Of a DNA stretch of 64,000 nt, positions 32,611-45,706 are shown piece after piece. The stretch lies in the NCBI GenBank assembly GCA_900618425.1, contig UZAN01039638.1, forward strand, positions 5,855-69,854. Reading direction: 5' to 3'. Each line of letters opens with the position of its first letter. Within the stretch, counting starts at the first letter, position 1. This stretch comes from Echinostoma caproni (Eukaryota > Platyhelminthes > Trematoda > Plagiorchiida > Echinostomatidae). The translations under genes were made by a program, and so were the position numbers. The notes beneath the pieces are model-generated. The model was not told the origin of the DNA, did no database searches, and saw only the letters and a list, made by a program, of their open reading frames with translations.

Positions 32611-35600
32611 AATTTAATAAAAATGGTGGCAATAACGCGTCTATTCCGGTAAATGATAATGACAAATTATGTGCTTTGCGATATCGTTAGCTTTAGACAT
32701 TTTTAGGTGCATTGCTGCTTTTTTATTCACCATCAGTTTGATTAGCGAATAAACAAATTCCACCAGAGAGAGCTATGCATACAAAGCTATAACGTTCAAT
32801 AAAAGAGAGAACTTCTCTTTCGGCCAAATATCTCTGTAACAGATACGAGGTTTAAACAGTGATATGTGGCTCTAAGGTTCTAGAAGCGACTGCCCTGCAT
32901 TGGCTAGGGTGTGTTTGATGCTGGATGACGCATTGGTTTTACTGATGACGAATAACGAATCCTGTATAAGTCAGGTTATATAAATAGTAGACGTTTTCTT
33001 GGTTCCTCATTATCTAGCTTTGTTCCACTTTTGGAAACACGTAGAGGATCCAGACCTGTGAAAACACTTCTAAAGTCCTCTTAAAGAATCTTCTTCGTCC
33101 ATAAAATCCAGGTGTGAAGGTAAACCTTATCCCATACCTTACGAAGAAAATTTATTTTTCACAAGCTGCTGGTTGACTGGTCCATTATCTCACTTATAAA
33201 TCGACTAATCCCTATTTACAGCAATAAAATGTGGAAATGTTCAAGACATCTGTATCTAATGCGCGGAACGAAGTACTGACTTAACAAGTGAACCTTACAC
33301 TGCATTGCAACCCGCGTAGCGTAGCCCACCTGACTGGAAGAGAACGCGACAAGCTGATTTGTACTTTGTGAAAATCGCTCAACATTAGAAAATAAACATG
33401 TCAATCTGTGTTATAATGTAGCTTCTCAGAAAAGCTTTCACATCGGTTTTGCACAACCTAGAGAAAACTTAATGAGCGATATTTCATTTATTTCGTTACA
33501 GCCCAGCGAACTGATTAAAGGAACATTTGTTAACAGATAAAACCGTTTATTGGTTAACCGGAAAAACATTTTTAGACTACGTGTAAGTTCAATTTGAGAA
33601 CCTGATCGCTTCGAAGGAAAAAAGCGCACCGGTTTGCAATCAATCAGAGTCCAGTTACATTACACTACAGGTATTGATCAAATTCGTGCAACCTCCTGAT
33701 TTTTATCACATTTGTTTCTCTCAATGCTTCGTTTTTCCAGCGTCATTCACGGAATTGAATATGCTATTCTCCCACATCAGACGAAACATATCTGATATAA
33801 TACCCACTTATGTCACTGCTTCCATCAGCCACATGCCATTAAAATGTACGATTTCGCGATTTTGACTTTGGTTGCTGATGCATCAGTTGTAAGATAACAA
33901 AGTCACAGCAGAAAACGCAACTGTAATTTATATATTAAAATGACCCATAGACTTTGTACAGATTATTGCACCTTCATTTCGTCCATTCCCTGGTCTTCAT
34001 GTTTTATTACTGGAGGCAGTCTCTTCGGTATGAAATCCACCAAGTTCACTGCCAAACAGAATCTGTAAGTTTCCTCTGATACACCGCACACCCTCACCAC
34101 TGGTGACGAATAGCAAGGTAGCTGACTTATCCTAGTTTCTGATACACGGAAAAGTTTTTGATTAAATTAACATCCCAGCTGCTGCGCAGTGATAGAAAGA
34201 ATTAAACATTCAACTTGACCCCTCTAGAAACTGCATAAATGTGAACAATTATGTATATTTAGGTCTAACCGTTTTCTACCACCAACCTCAAGCGAGCTGA
34301 TACACCCAACTACATACTACTACTACTACATACGTGAAAAATATGACTTCCGTGAATGCATTTTGGGAGTGACAGTTATCAAAAACCTCTCTTATCAGTG
34401 CAAGAAATTTCTCTATGTCCATATTGGCCTTTGCAAGAGACCAACAAAAATGCACATAATAATCACTTCCCTTCCAACTCGTTAGGCGATGTAGATATTT
34501 ACTTATTTTGACAGATTAAAAAAAATTTGTTAGAAAACTAGCTTACTAGATCAGCTTTCACAATACACTGATATCTCTCATTGGCCACCAGTGAGATAAA
34601 CCCATTGCCGTGGGCGACGCGATTTGATTTTGATGGTAAAATCACTACGCGATTCTCGTTTAAGCTACCTCTCGGCTTCAATCATATGCCAAAACCTTTT
34701 GAACGTTTCATCTGCTTTGGGTACGGTGACACTACATGACGCTTATTCAACAAGCCGCACACCTCAAGTTCAGCTTTCGAAGATGAGCTTGTGTTTTCCT
34801 CGGACTATGTTTTCAGTTCTTCCAGTATTCTAGATAATGCGGGAGAAGTTTGTAGCCAAAAATAATTTATCAATTTATGTACGCTAGAATATTTTTAATA
34901 ATTTGCTTTTTTATTGTGCACTGAATTAAAAGAGATTAGAAATTTAGAATACGTGTGCTCAAATTAATAAACACTCATGGGACAAGAATCACCCCTTGAA
35001 AAAATGATTTTCCATGCTGCTTTGCCTGAGACATTTTCCAAATCAGAGCTGTAACTTTTAAACTACTATAATTTTTTTCCGACACTCAAGGTAGCGAAAA
35101 TTCAAACGGCGAGAGAAAACAACCAAGAATACAGATGTTGGAGATCAACTCAGGAATAAATACACTTTACTTATAGCCATCTATGTACTAGTATGATATT
35201 GCAAGCTGAAATGGATTTCCGAAATGGGGGTGATGTTGCACCAGTTTGGTTGACACGTGTATAAAAGAGCACCTGTTTATCTCAGTTAAATGTACCAAGG
35301 TTTGTAAACACTTAAAGCCGTGGTAATATTAGAATTCAAGGATTGAAGCAAGCTTTACCTTGGATTTACGTTTCATGATGCATACGGTGTCAATCACTTG
35401 ATAATTTTTCTGTTATCTCAGTAAAAGTTGAAACGAAAGCCATGCCGACTTTTACAAACCAGTTACACACGAGTCAGTACATTATAGTGCTTTATTAGCC
35501 ATTTGTAAACACAACACACTGTATATTGCGAAATACCTGGAGGAATGAGTGTGCAAATCATGCAGTACGTCCAATCTTACTGGAGTATTTTGGTAATTAT

Positions 35601-38600
35601 TAGATATAAATCACAAAATGGCTCTCTTTAGGGGGGGGCGTGCTTTTTTACGATTGTTTATATTCTAGAAACGTCCAGGCGCATGACATAAAATAAACAT
35701 CTATCACACTTTAAACTTTCCAACTCTTTCATTCAATTTCTATCTGATTCTCGACAACCAATATCTTGAACGATTAGAGTGGCATTCAAAGTGAGCATTA
35801 CAAGATTGTCAAACTCCAAGTTTCCTTACACTTTATCGTTTTCGAATTTTTTAAGCGATTACTTTATCGTGAAACTCGCATTCATTATTAGAATGAAAAA
35901 GTTTATTCCCACACAATACGGAATTCATGCATCTATGTTACAATAGGATCATCAGTCACGCATTGAGGGGTTCCTCCAAAAAAGGGTATTTCGTGGTAAT
36001 TTTAAATAACAGAGTTCCAAAATTAAAAATCCCACACATTTCCGGGCCAAAAGTCACCACTGCTGGGCCATCAACGCTGCCTTACTGACACATAAGTACA
36101 ACGGGATAATTTGGAAAGTATGTTGGGAACTGTGAATGATATAGTGTTAATAACACAGCGATGTCGGTAGAGAATTATAGTCGCCGACGTTTCGGTTACC
36201 GTGGTTAACCTTTCTCAAGGCAGGTTTTACAATCTCATGTTGGAAACTGCTTGGATTCGTCACAAATAAAATAATTAAATGCAGGATTTCTAAGACGAAT
36301 GGTACACACACTTGATAATCATAGAGAAGTAAGTCATATCAGATGAATTTTTATTACAGTCAGGGTTCATACACCATCAGAGCTTTGTAGCTTTGATAAT
36401 TTTCTGATTTTGAGAAACCACATAAAAAGAAAGCTGAAATGTTGTGTTGTGCTACTTTTATTCTCATTTCTTGAGTGTTTTGTTGAAAATAATAAATGGA
36501 TTGGTGATAACAGTAAACAGGTTAAAAGCAAAAGTAAAACAAATTAGCTCTTGTTCGTTTTATTTTGAGAATAATGCTTCCACCACAGGACAGCTACATA
36601 AGGGAAATCGTATTTAAACCCGAGCCCTCAAAGTTTCTCACTCACTGTGCCTAAGATCGTTTGACTACTCATTAGTAATTCATGAGGGTTCTTCGTTTTA
36701 TGGCAGATGTTGCGGCTGGTTGAAGTGGTGCACAACGGTCGGCCAAAGTCTGCTTCACTACTGTGAGACTGCTCCACCTACTAAAAATCATAATTACTCC
36801 CTTGAGTTTGTATTATTTAAAGGAAGTTCAAATCATTTTTATTTTCTTTCGATTTTTGATAAGCTCACGGTCATTCAGGACATTTCTTCACAGCTTAAAC
36901 CTTGTAGATCGAATGCAAATTCAGTTGGTACTCCATTGTGGTAATTCTCGGTCAACGCTTAAGCGATATAGGTCTCGTAACCTACCCTCCTGTGTTGGTC
37001 TGACAATTACCCAATCGATTGGGTTCGTTCATTGGTCGATCGAGTTGTTCAGCTTCAGCAAGGGACGTGAAGCGTGCTCACCTAACACGAGCTAGAACCT
37101 TGTCCACCGCATCGAGCCTTAGGATGTCCAGTGAATTTTAACTGTGCACAGCAGGAGTGACATCATCAAACGACTCAATTAGTGGTAATAACAAAAGCAT
37201 TACAAACATTACGCACCCGTGATCAGACATTCTGTTGTCAGGTTGAGGATTACAAGTTGCGCAAATCGCGGAAACTGATCCCATCAGACCGCGCAGAGGG
37301 TCTAAGGGAATTAAACTATTCAAGGTCTGATTGCGAAGCGTGACGGGGACAAGACCATGTGAAAAAATAGAGTCGAGTTAACTCAACTCTGAATTTATGT
37401 CATATTTTGGGCAGTGGTAAGGTCAAAAGAGGATCTGGTCAGAAAATCACTTGAGCATACAGAAATGCGACTAACTAATATTTCTCGGAACAGTAGAGTA
37501 AACACTAATAAATTATGAGGATATTGAAATGTTATGAACACCGCAAGACGTCAGAGTTATTTATCCCAATGGCTTCCAGTCTTGTGACCATCCATTCGTA
37601 CTGGTGGCTACGCCAGAGATTTAGTTGACCACTTGCGATCGTTTTTCCTATCGGTGGCCACTGGTCGAAGGAACGTGCACAGAGTTACCGTGCAGTTTTT
37701 AGCAGAAATGATTGTCTGATATCTCCTGGTTTCAGTGGCTCTGGGTGTTCTTTTACGAGGCTGAAAATTAAGAAGACGCTGCATTAATATTATCTTGTAC
37801 ATGGTCTGAACCGTATTGACCATGTTATGCTAAAAGGGCTTGATCGGGTTAACCCCTGAGTCAGCGTGCACAGACCAAGTTATCTCTGTAACTATTGTGC
37901 ACCGCAGACGCACTAATGTAAGTGTTAGTAAAGCATGACATTGATGTTCTATGAATTCCCATAAATGACTGGATTGAAATCCTTTGCTAAGACATGTGCC
38001 AAATCAACGTTCCGTAAGCCTCCCGAGTCCCCGTCAAATACCACGTTTGGGTCTCTCTTGGAACACTGGCTTATAAAAATAAATTCAGTTGTCGTTGAAA
38101 GAGTTTCAAAGGACAGTGTATTCCAGATAGTTCTTTATTTCTGAGGATCCAGTCATACTTGGTAGAGCGATATTATGCTCAGTCGATCGGATTGAGGTAG
38201 AAAAAACCCAGAAAATTAGCTATTTAATACTTGACTAAACTGCGACTCATCCTATGTCGGTCAGGGTTCCTACCATTTTTATATGCATCACATTAGGCAG
38301 AAACAGTAAGCGACACATAAATAACAAAGCGACCAGCATTCAGTGACTGAAACCGAGGTTCTGTACTGCATTTCCTTGTCACTGTCCTCTGTTGATAAGC
38401 GATCTCTGGTGAATGCCACATTTTTGCAGAACTTTGAAAATTATTAGAAATTGTTTTCTGTGCAGCTCCTTCTATATACCGAATAACCTTGTTAAGCAGG
38501 TACGTTTATTGCAGAATGTGAGGTTGCATCTTGTGCCACGTATGCTCCAGGAATTTGGCCAACCATGTCCTTTTTTGGTTATCAACACCACGTATTTGAT

Positions 38601-41069
38601 AAATTGAATATCTCGACTTGCTTTCCCTTTAGAATGATAGTGCCAGTGATTGTTCTAATAATTTCTATTTCATATTATTATCAGTTTGTTTTTATATATT
38701 AAATTTACATTATCGAGGTTGACTCGGAAAAAACGTTCACATGGACAAAAACATCGTCATGAGATTGCGATCCGTGAAATAAATCTTTCAACACTCACAA
38801 CGCTATTTACATCCATCATTATATTTTAGTTCCCTTGAGACGGCGCGTACGTTTGTGGCGTATGATGTCCTAACTTTATCCATGTAAATGCCTAAATCTG
38901 CAATAATAGACGCCTGAGAACAAGAAAAAGGAAATTCCTATTGGGGGCAGTTCATTTAGCTTTGATTAAATGAATCCTGGGTAAAAGACTGCAGAATTGC
39001 ATTCTATGATTTTAATTCCGTCATTGAAATTGCACAACAGAAAGTTAGTGGCTGCCCTACTAAATAAATGCCTGTGTTTTATAGAGATTTGTAGACGTTA
39101 ATATTCTGTCATTGACAGCATTCTACGCTTCAGGACAGTTTCTCCTCAGTCAAATTTGCAGATTTGTTGTTATACCACTTGTGAGTAGGAACATTACAAA
39201 AGCAACAGAATAGCACAACTAGCCACCACGTCAAAATTTCTATTATTCGCAGGGTATTAGACGTTCTGAATCGGTTTGCATTGGTTTCACCAGAAAATGG
39301 ATAATCTGAACCTCAAATTTTACTTTGTATTTATTTCTTATAAGTAATTCACTGACATAAACTTTACGTGAACTATAATATCGTAAACGGCGAAGCACTA
39401 CCTCGTTCGATGTGACTCAAACTGCTCAATATTTCTGAAGAATTGTTATTGAGCTACCAACCGTTGTGGAGTTCCTCCAAGCAGAATACAAACTGTTCAA
39501 TCTGAATTGTGGATATANTCAGTGAACGCTGATTTCAATCGATAATGTTTTCGTGAACGTCTGATTGCCCACTGAAACCTCATGTTGAGTATCGAAGCCA
39601 GCTTAAACGGATAATACCTAATTCATCCATAATTGAAGAATGCTAAATGTAGACTTTGCTTGATGTCCAGATTGAAAATAGCATAGGATTTGAGTCAGAA
39701 TTCCATTAGGAAATCCTGCTAGGCCAAGTACAGATTTTACGTATAAATATGTGAAAGACCTAGAATGTTTCTAGTCATAATGGGTTATGTTATATTACCA
39801 GTTTTACGACTGCCGCACTAACGGTTGCGATCCTCAAGCACCAAGCACATGGAAATACATGGAACGATATGAACGATATCCAGGATTTGTGCTTGGCACT
39901 TCGGATAATATTTAGGATAATGTGATGATCAACTGTGGTGTTTATGAACGATATGTTGCAGCTGAATAAGTCCCGCGCAAAATGACTCGGTGAAAGTGGA
40001 AATTACAGATNTGGAAATTACAGATTTACGTATCTAGCTCTAAGATCATGATTGAACCTCTCTGTGGACAGATGGCCCGTCTAATTTCAGCCATACTGGA
40101 ATGTATTCCTTTTCCCTACTTAAACGATCGGTTTGGTATATCAAGCAGTGTTTCAAGGATGACAATATATTCCACAACACACAATAGATTTGAAACATCC
40201 TATTCCTGAGCACAAAAGTACAGTGTTAAATTACTTATGTCAGAAAAATGGTGTGTGTCTTTTAGGGCAGTGATTTAAATATGAGAAAAGTGATAAGTTA
40301 CAGTTATCGTTATGAGTTGCTATAATTAAACCTGCTCGTCTCTGTGCCAAGGAAGAACAAGAGTTATCAACCATTTCTGCTGCTTGCTCAGTTTAGTTTT
40401 CCATCGGTGGACACTTATTATCTCTGCAAATCCGGACGGCCGTGAAGTTAAAGTAAACAGATTGCTGTAGCACATCATGACTCTTTTCACTTGATGCGGA
40501 GGTCTCTTTAATTGACGGGCGATCAGTAAGTTTGGTGTGTTGGGTTGCGGGGACTGCGGACTTTGACCGATAAAGTATCGTACGTTCAAGCACATAGAAA
40601 AATGTATGGCCTTTTTCTGTCTAAGCTGCAATTTTTTTCTTCCCAGGTAGGCCACCGAGCACCAACAGACGAATGGTAACAATCAGGGGAATTTGGCACA
40701 GAATGAAATCGGTCGCTTGATTGAACAAGCCGTTATTCAATCAAAGTGGAAACGACGATTGGTTCAACCGTGTCACATGTTCTTTCAACGAATGACATGA
40801 GACGACATTCTAAACTATTACTCACGTCATCACTTCTGAATTGAAGTAGCAAAGCAATACTACACATTGGTCGAGACTCTTGATGATGAAATATTCAATG
40901 TTTTACTCTTGAAAGAAAGTTCATTTGGGCATTCGCAAGCAAACAATCATTCAGTTTCATCATTTGCACAAAGCATGTTTTCCGAAGTGTATTGTTCTCA
41001 CGGTCACCAATTGTCCACAATACCTCCGGTTTAAAACAACTGAGAACGAAGAGGATGTTAACCCATCCG

Positions 41070-41190
41070 TGAATAGATTGGCTCACATTTCCATTCATCC
41101 ATGCGGGGATTCGAATCCCACCGAGACTACTGAACCTTTCACAATCTCTACATAAAAACTTCAATCTGCCAACAATAATTTTCAGAAAGA
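41070..41190 (+). repeat. tRNA-derived SINE (family S1), copy d, 5' truncated
   Basis: Begins within the head at ATCCATGCGGGGATTCGAATCC, continues CACCGAGACTACTGAACC, and has the S1 tail (CACAATCTCTACATAAAAAC, TTCAATCTGCCAACAATAATTT). Confidence 0.7.
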
Positions 41191-43214
41191 TAACTGTCAG
41201 TTAAAACTGTGTTTTAGCTTAAATCGTCTTTCGCGATTTTCCTGCATGTGCAGTCCTCAGTAATGTCTTGTCCTCTGTCGCTCTGTCTCCCCCTCCCCAA
41301 ATCACCACTGCCATCGGTAAAATGACCCATTCGGAATGAACTTTTCCTGTCTATTACGCACATTACGTAAATTCTATCCATGCATCTGATACATCGATAA
41401 GACTGACAAAGTAAACCCTAAGTTGGTGCAATCCGACGGCAAAATCGCCATGTGGTTGCAATGATTGCGAATAAATTCGCAAAAGTTGCCAGTCTAGCTC
41501 TTGAATTCATGGACACCGCAACAAACTGACGGTAAATACATTCTGCTGAGTTTTTCGACTGTTCTGAATCTGGCACAGCACAACAAGACGGTCACTATCA
41601 CTGGAACAGGTTCAAGGTCGGTGTACCGAGTTCCAGGTTTTGAGACTTCTAAGAGTAGCGTATGAACTATTTTCATGTGTAAGACAGATTATTACTAGTT
41701 ACCAATACATTGGAATCAACTTCTTTCAGATAGTTCATTTGGGTGACTGAAAAAAATTAAGACTTTGCTGCAATATATCAAACAAAAATTGAGGCATGTT
41801 ATAAATTATTAGTTTTTTTCTGAAAATCAAAACCGGAATATTTGAAGACATGGGTTCAGGAGTCATGGAAACTCTTCGCTAGGTAGATTGTCTTTGCTGA
41901 TAGTGAAACACGCAGTAATCAATCAAGCCAATGAAGCGTTCTCACACCATTTACTGCAATAAATGTCAAATTTCCCCTCCCATCCCCCGTGTCAACTGAT
42001 GACCAGACACACACTGCTCTTTCTCAAAGGCACTAACTTCAATCACAAATCTGTTCATTTACATACACTCTCACATACAGTGGTACAAACTCCATCAGTT
42101 TTTCTCAGTTACTTTAAATTAACTGTAGTTTTTGCTTTAGTGACCACCGAATGTCGGTGCTAATAAACGAAAAGCCGATTTGTGAAAGACTTTCCCAGAG
42201 AACAATAGTTTTTACCACTGTCTCTTGACCAAAGATGGCTCCTTTAATCCTTCACCCAATGCTTCAAACGAGGATGACAGTTAATCTTCTGTCATGTTAC
42301 ACTCATGAGGAGTCGCATTTCAGCACACCCACCGCAGTTAATGAGGCGATCTTGGCATGGCTGAGAAACAATATGACATCCGTACGGGGATGATCATCAT
42401 GGTGACTGAACGACCAAAGGAAACGCATCATGCTTACTTCATGGTTTCCAAAGTTGGGGTTAGATCTCGATCACACAGATGTGGCATTCACTATTGCATG
42501 ATAAGAGACATGCAAAGATTCAAGTGTATCAGGTCAACGAAGACTATTTGACGGTATCGTGGGTTGCAATGGACGACATTTGAGCGGTGTTGCAACTGAA
42601 ATGTGTCGAAGCTAATTGTGATGTTCTCAATGCTGATGAAGAAGCTCCCAGAAACAGCGTTAAGCCTCGAGGGGCAAAGAGCTTTTGGAGCAACGGAAAT
42701 CCAACTCGGGGTCAGGTAACTGCTTTGTGATAGCATGCCTGGAAATAGGTTAGCGTTACTGATTAGCCGGAAGTTTCTAACTCCAAGATATCTCCGTGCC
42801 AGAGATGAAATGGATGACTTCTGTGTTGCATCATATGTTGCTGTTCTATGTCACCAATAAATATTAGCTGAAGGATGCGATATTTTGATAATAGCCGAAG
42901 ACGAAGCATTCTCTTTGGTTCCTTTGAACGTCCATTAAGTGTTACAAACAACGGGCTGCTGATGAGCGTCCAATTGAAGAATAAATCGCCGCTCGGAAAT
43001 TTGAGGACGCCAAATTGAGTTATTTAAAAATGTTACAGCAAACCGCAGTTTTATTTTAGGACAAAGTCGTTTTGAAACCATAGAAGTGTGTCCAAGAAAA
43101 TGAATGCGAAGCAGTGAATGCATCGGAGGTTATCTCAATCAGGTAACCTCAGAAGTGTTAACACAAATAGTTTTCAAATGACAATTCGTCGTGTATATAG
43201 CAAATGAAGCGTGA

Positions 43215-43345
43215 ACTGAAAAGCTCGGAAGCACTGGACAGCTCTTTCGACCTGGTTGTGTCTCATCAGCAGTGCGAATCCATCGACCCGACTGGGGTTC
43301 GAACCCGGGACTTCATGGACAGAACGCAAGCGTGACGAATTGTCA
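43215..43345 (+). repeat. Interspersed repeat family R3, copy 2 (short)
   Basis: AGCACTGGACAGCTCTTTC, TCTCATCAGCAGTGCGAATC and a B-box-like GGGGTTCGAACCCGG line up with the first third of the copies at 14.8 and 48.8 kb. The 3' part is absent. Confidence 0.6.
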
Positions 43346-45329
43346 TTTGAAATTTAACCAAAGCCTCCATTACCCACACAAAATGTTTTATTTAGTTTTT
43401 TGGGGGTCATTTTGTTGAAGTAGTAGCCCAGGCCACCTACACGTTTGCTGCCTTAAGTTTATTCTCGCTGACGGCCGGGAACTTCTGTTGTTTGACGGTC
43501 TAACGTATTAGTTGCTGAACGATAATCATGATTGTCCTAACCGGTAAGCGTGGGAAGGGAGCAAGATTTGTCACAAATCAATTGATAACCTCCGTAGCAC
43601 TCACGCAGCCATGTAAATGGGTGGAGAATAATCGCAGTTGTCCTTACTAGAGAGACAAAGAAATCAACCAATCCTCGCAAAAGGTCATCGTAATAATCTC
43701 GTCCCAGGGCTAGCGAGCTCTTGTCTGCATTCAAGCGATACATTTTTACTTCAAAATCACGTTGCAGTTAATATCACATGAGGAGCTTAACCAGTCACTA
43801 AAGTTATGATCAATGATGGTGGCAGAGACGACCGTAACGACTTCATCGATCGGTTTCAGGATGGAACGAAAATAAACGAAAGAGTTATATCTTTTCCCTC
43901 CCAGATTTAGCCAAAGCTCACAATGCGTTAACCAATACTACTAGTCATTTATTTTCTGCAAACACTGATATTGCACATTTTGGTTTAAAAATCAGGTGTG
44001 TCGATCATATACTGCAACACATGTTCCTTGGAGAGGGTTTGACCTATGTGGCTGCATTATCGAATCATTTGACACCTCTCCAATGGTTTCCCTGTTTCTG
44101 AATGACGTGTGATACTGCTGTAAGTAAAAATCTCAAAACTGACACAAACGTTATGGTACTTTGCGTCCACAAACCCCGATGTGGATCAAAAGTGACGATA
44201 AATAACAAATACTTCGGTGCCGTCTCCACTTTAGATGAACTCTGTTTTTTGAGAGGTGGATTCATTAACATTTCGAGGATAGTATAAGTTGTTCACAAAA
44301 GACACCTTGTTAGTGTACCTTTTTCCATCAACAGTTGTTCGAATCCCACACTTCTTGAGCCTCGACCGTCTTAATTGTGTCAAATGATAGTAATAGGGGT
44401 GTGATTTTGTGAACTGCCTGTTTATGTATCCACCTCCTAAAAACCGAGTTGAATTAGGTGAAGAAGCGGAACGGTAAGCTTTCACTTTTTGTGTTATCAC
44501 TTTTCATTTACTGCAGGGCTTGTGAATGCAAAAAGTTGCGTTTGTGTAACGTTTAAGAGTATTACCCACAGGAGTATGGCTTTTATACGGAATTCATCAA
44601 CCGTGTTCTAATTTTGAGATATGATGGTAGCGAAATCCATTGCAGATAAATGCGGATACCAGGTACGCACTTCTGGGATCACCCTGTCATTGTAATTAAA
44701 TCTGACAATATTTAGAAATGAAATTTGATAATTAGGTTAGAAGAAGTTCCCCCAACGTAAGTGGTTTTGGGATAATGAGATACTTGAAACTTAAAATGGA
44801 CGGAATTTTCAATGCACTGTCCCAATTTTAGGCTTAACGTATAAGAAAAATTTCCATTTTTCAGATATATAAAGACTACGTAATAGTGTATATCGAAATT
44901 CCACTTAAAATAAACAGTGAGGGCAGATAACGGATTTAGCGCTACTTTTATCTTTTCCGTGTATTTTTTACAAATATTCCACACGGTGTTTCAAAACACT
45001 TAAAACCATTAACTGCTGGTGAACATGCGATAGTACCGTTTCTGGAATTCATCACTCTCTTGTTCCAATCCCCGTGTGGTGTCATATAGTGTCATACAGT
45101 AATATGTACAGGTAGTTCTGTCCGTGTCTGCACAGTGCCGTGGGTAGTTTCAGAAATATTATGTCTACGTTATCAAGCCGTAATGCGATTGATTGTAATA
45201 TGATTATACCATATCAATGCCACCAGTTCAGATGAAAAAGTCAACATATTTCAGTGCATGTTCTTTCTATCTCTGCAGGGTTGTCTCTAATCTGTTTCAG
45301 AATTCAGTTTGAGATAAGTTATTCTTATT

Positions 45330-45706
45330 TCCGATGACTTTCAATAAAACCATTGAAGGATTCTCCATTCATATCCTGTCTGTTTCTGCAACAGCTGTTA
45401 CCAACTCTCAGTCCGAAAAGATATCAAACCCTGTTCGTCCAATACTGGAGCGCCATAACCATGCCATGCAGTTCTCTTCCCTTTACTTTCTGTCACCGTT
45501 TTAAGTCAACTATGTTTTTTGTCTCTTTATTTTACTTCCTTCGATCGAATATCCAGAGATACAATTTTCAGGAAAGGGTAAGCGGCCAAGCAAAGAGCCG
45601 CCATTCAACACACAATGGGGGAAGTCAGGCGGTGGTGGTGGGATTTGAACACATCCCCAAAGTGGTTATTTGCTGACGTTACCACCGGGCCACCACCGAC
45701 TCAAGT
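45330..45706 (-). repeat. tRNA-derived SINE (family S2), copy b
   Basis: Read on the minus strand, 45706-45640 gives a tRNA-like head with ends GGTGGTG/CACCACC, an A-box-like TGGCCCGGTGG and a B-box-like TGTTCAAATCC, followed by the body shared with 25230-25460 (TTGGCCGCTT, CCTGAAAATTGTA, AAGGAAGTAAAATAAAG). The 3' limit is uncertain. The head differs from that of S1, so it is a separate family. Confidence 0.65.

Noticed and set aside
33738..33862. Plus-strand exon-like segment after TTCGTTTTTCCAG, encoding F-T-E-L-N-M-L-F-S-H-I-R-R-N
   Set aside because: The acceptor is strong and phase 1 fits the exon at 30189-30252, but no clear donor or family match follows; kept only as a note.
34590..34830. 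Plus-strand string resembling a Ty3/gypsy reverse transcriptase (L-P-L-G-F-N-H, P-F-E-R-F)
   Set aside because: Only about 20 residues fit loosely, a stop follows, and no other retrotransposon domain or LTR is nearby.
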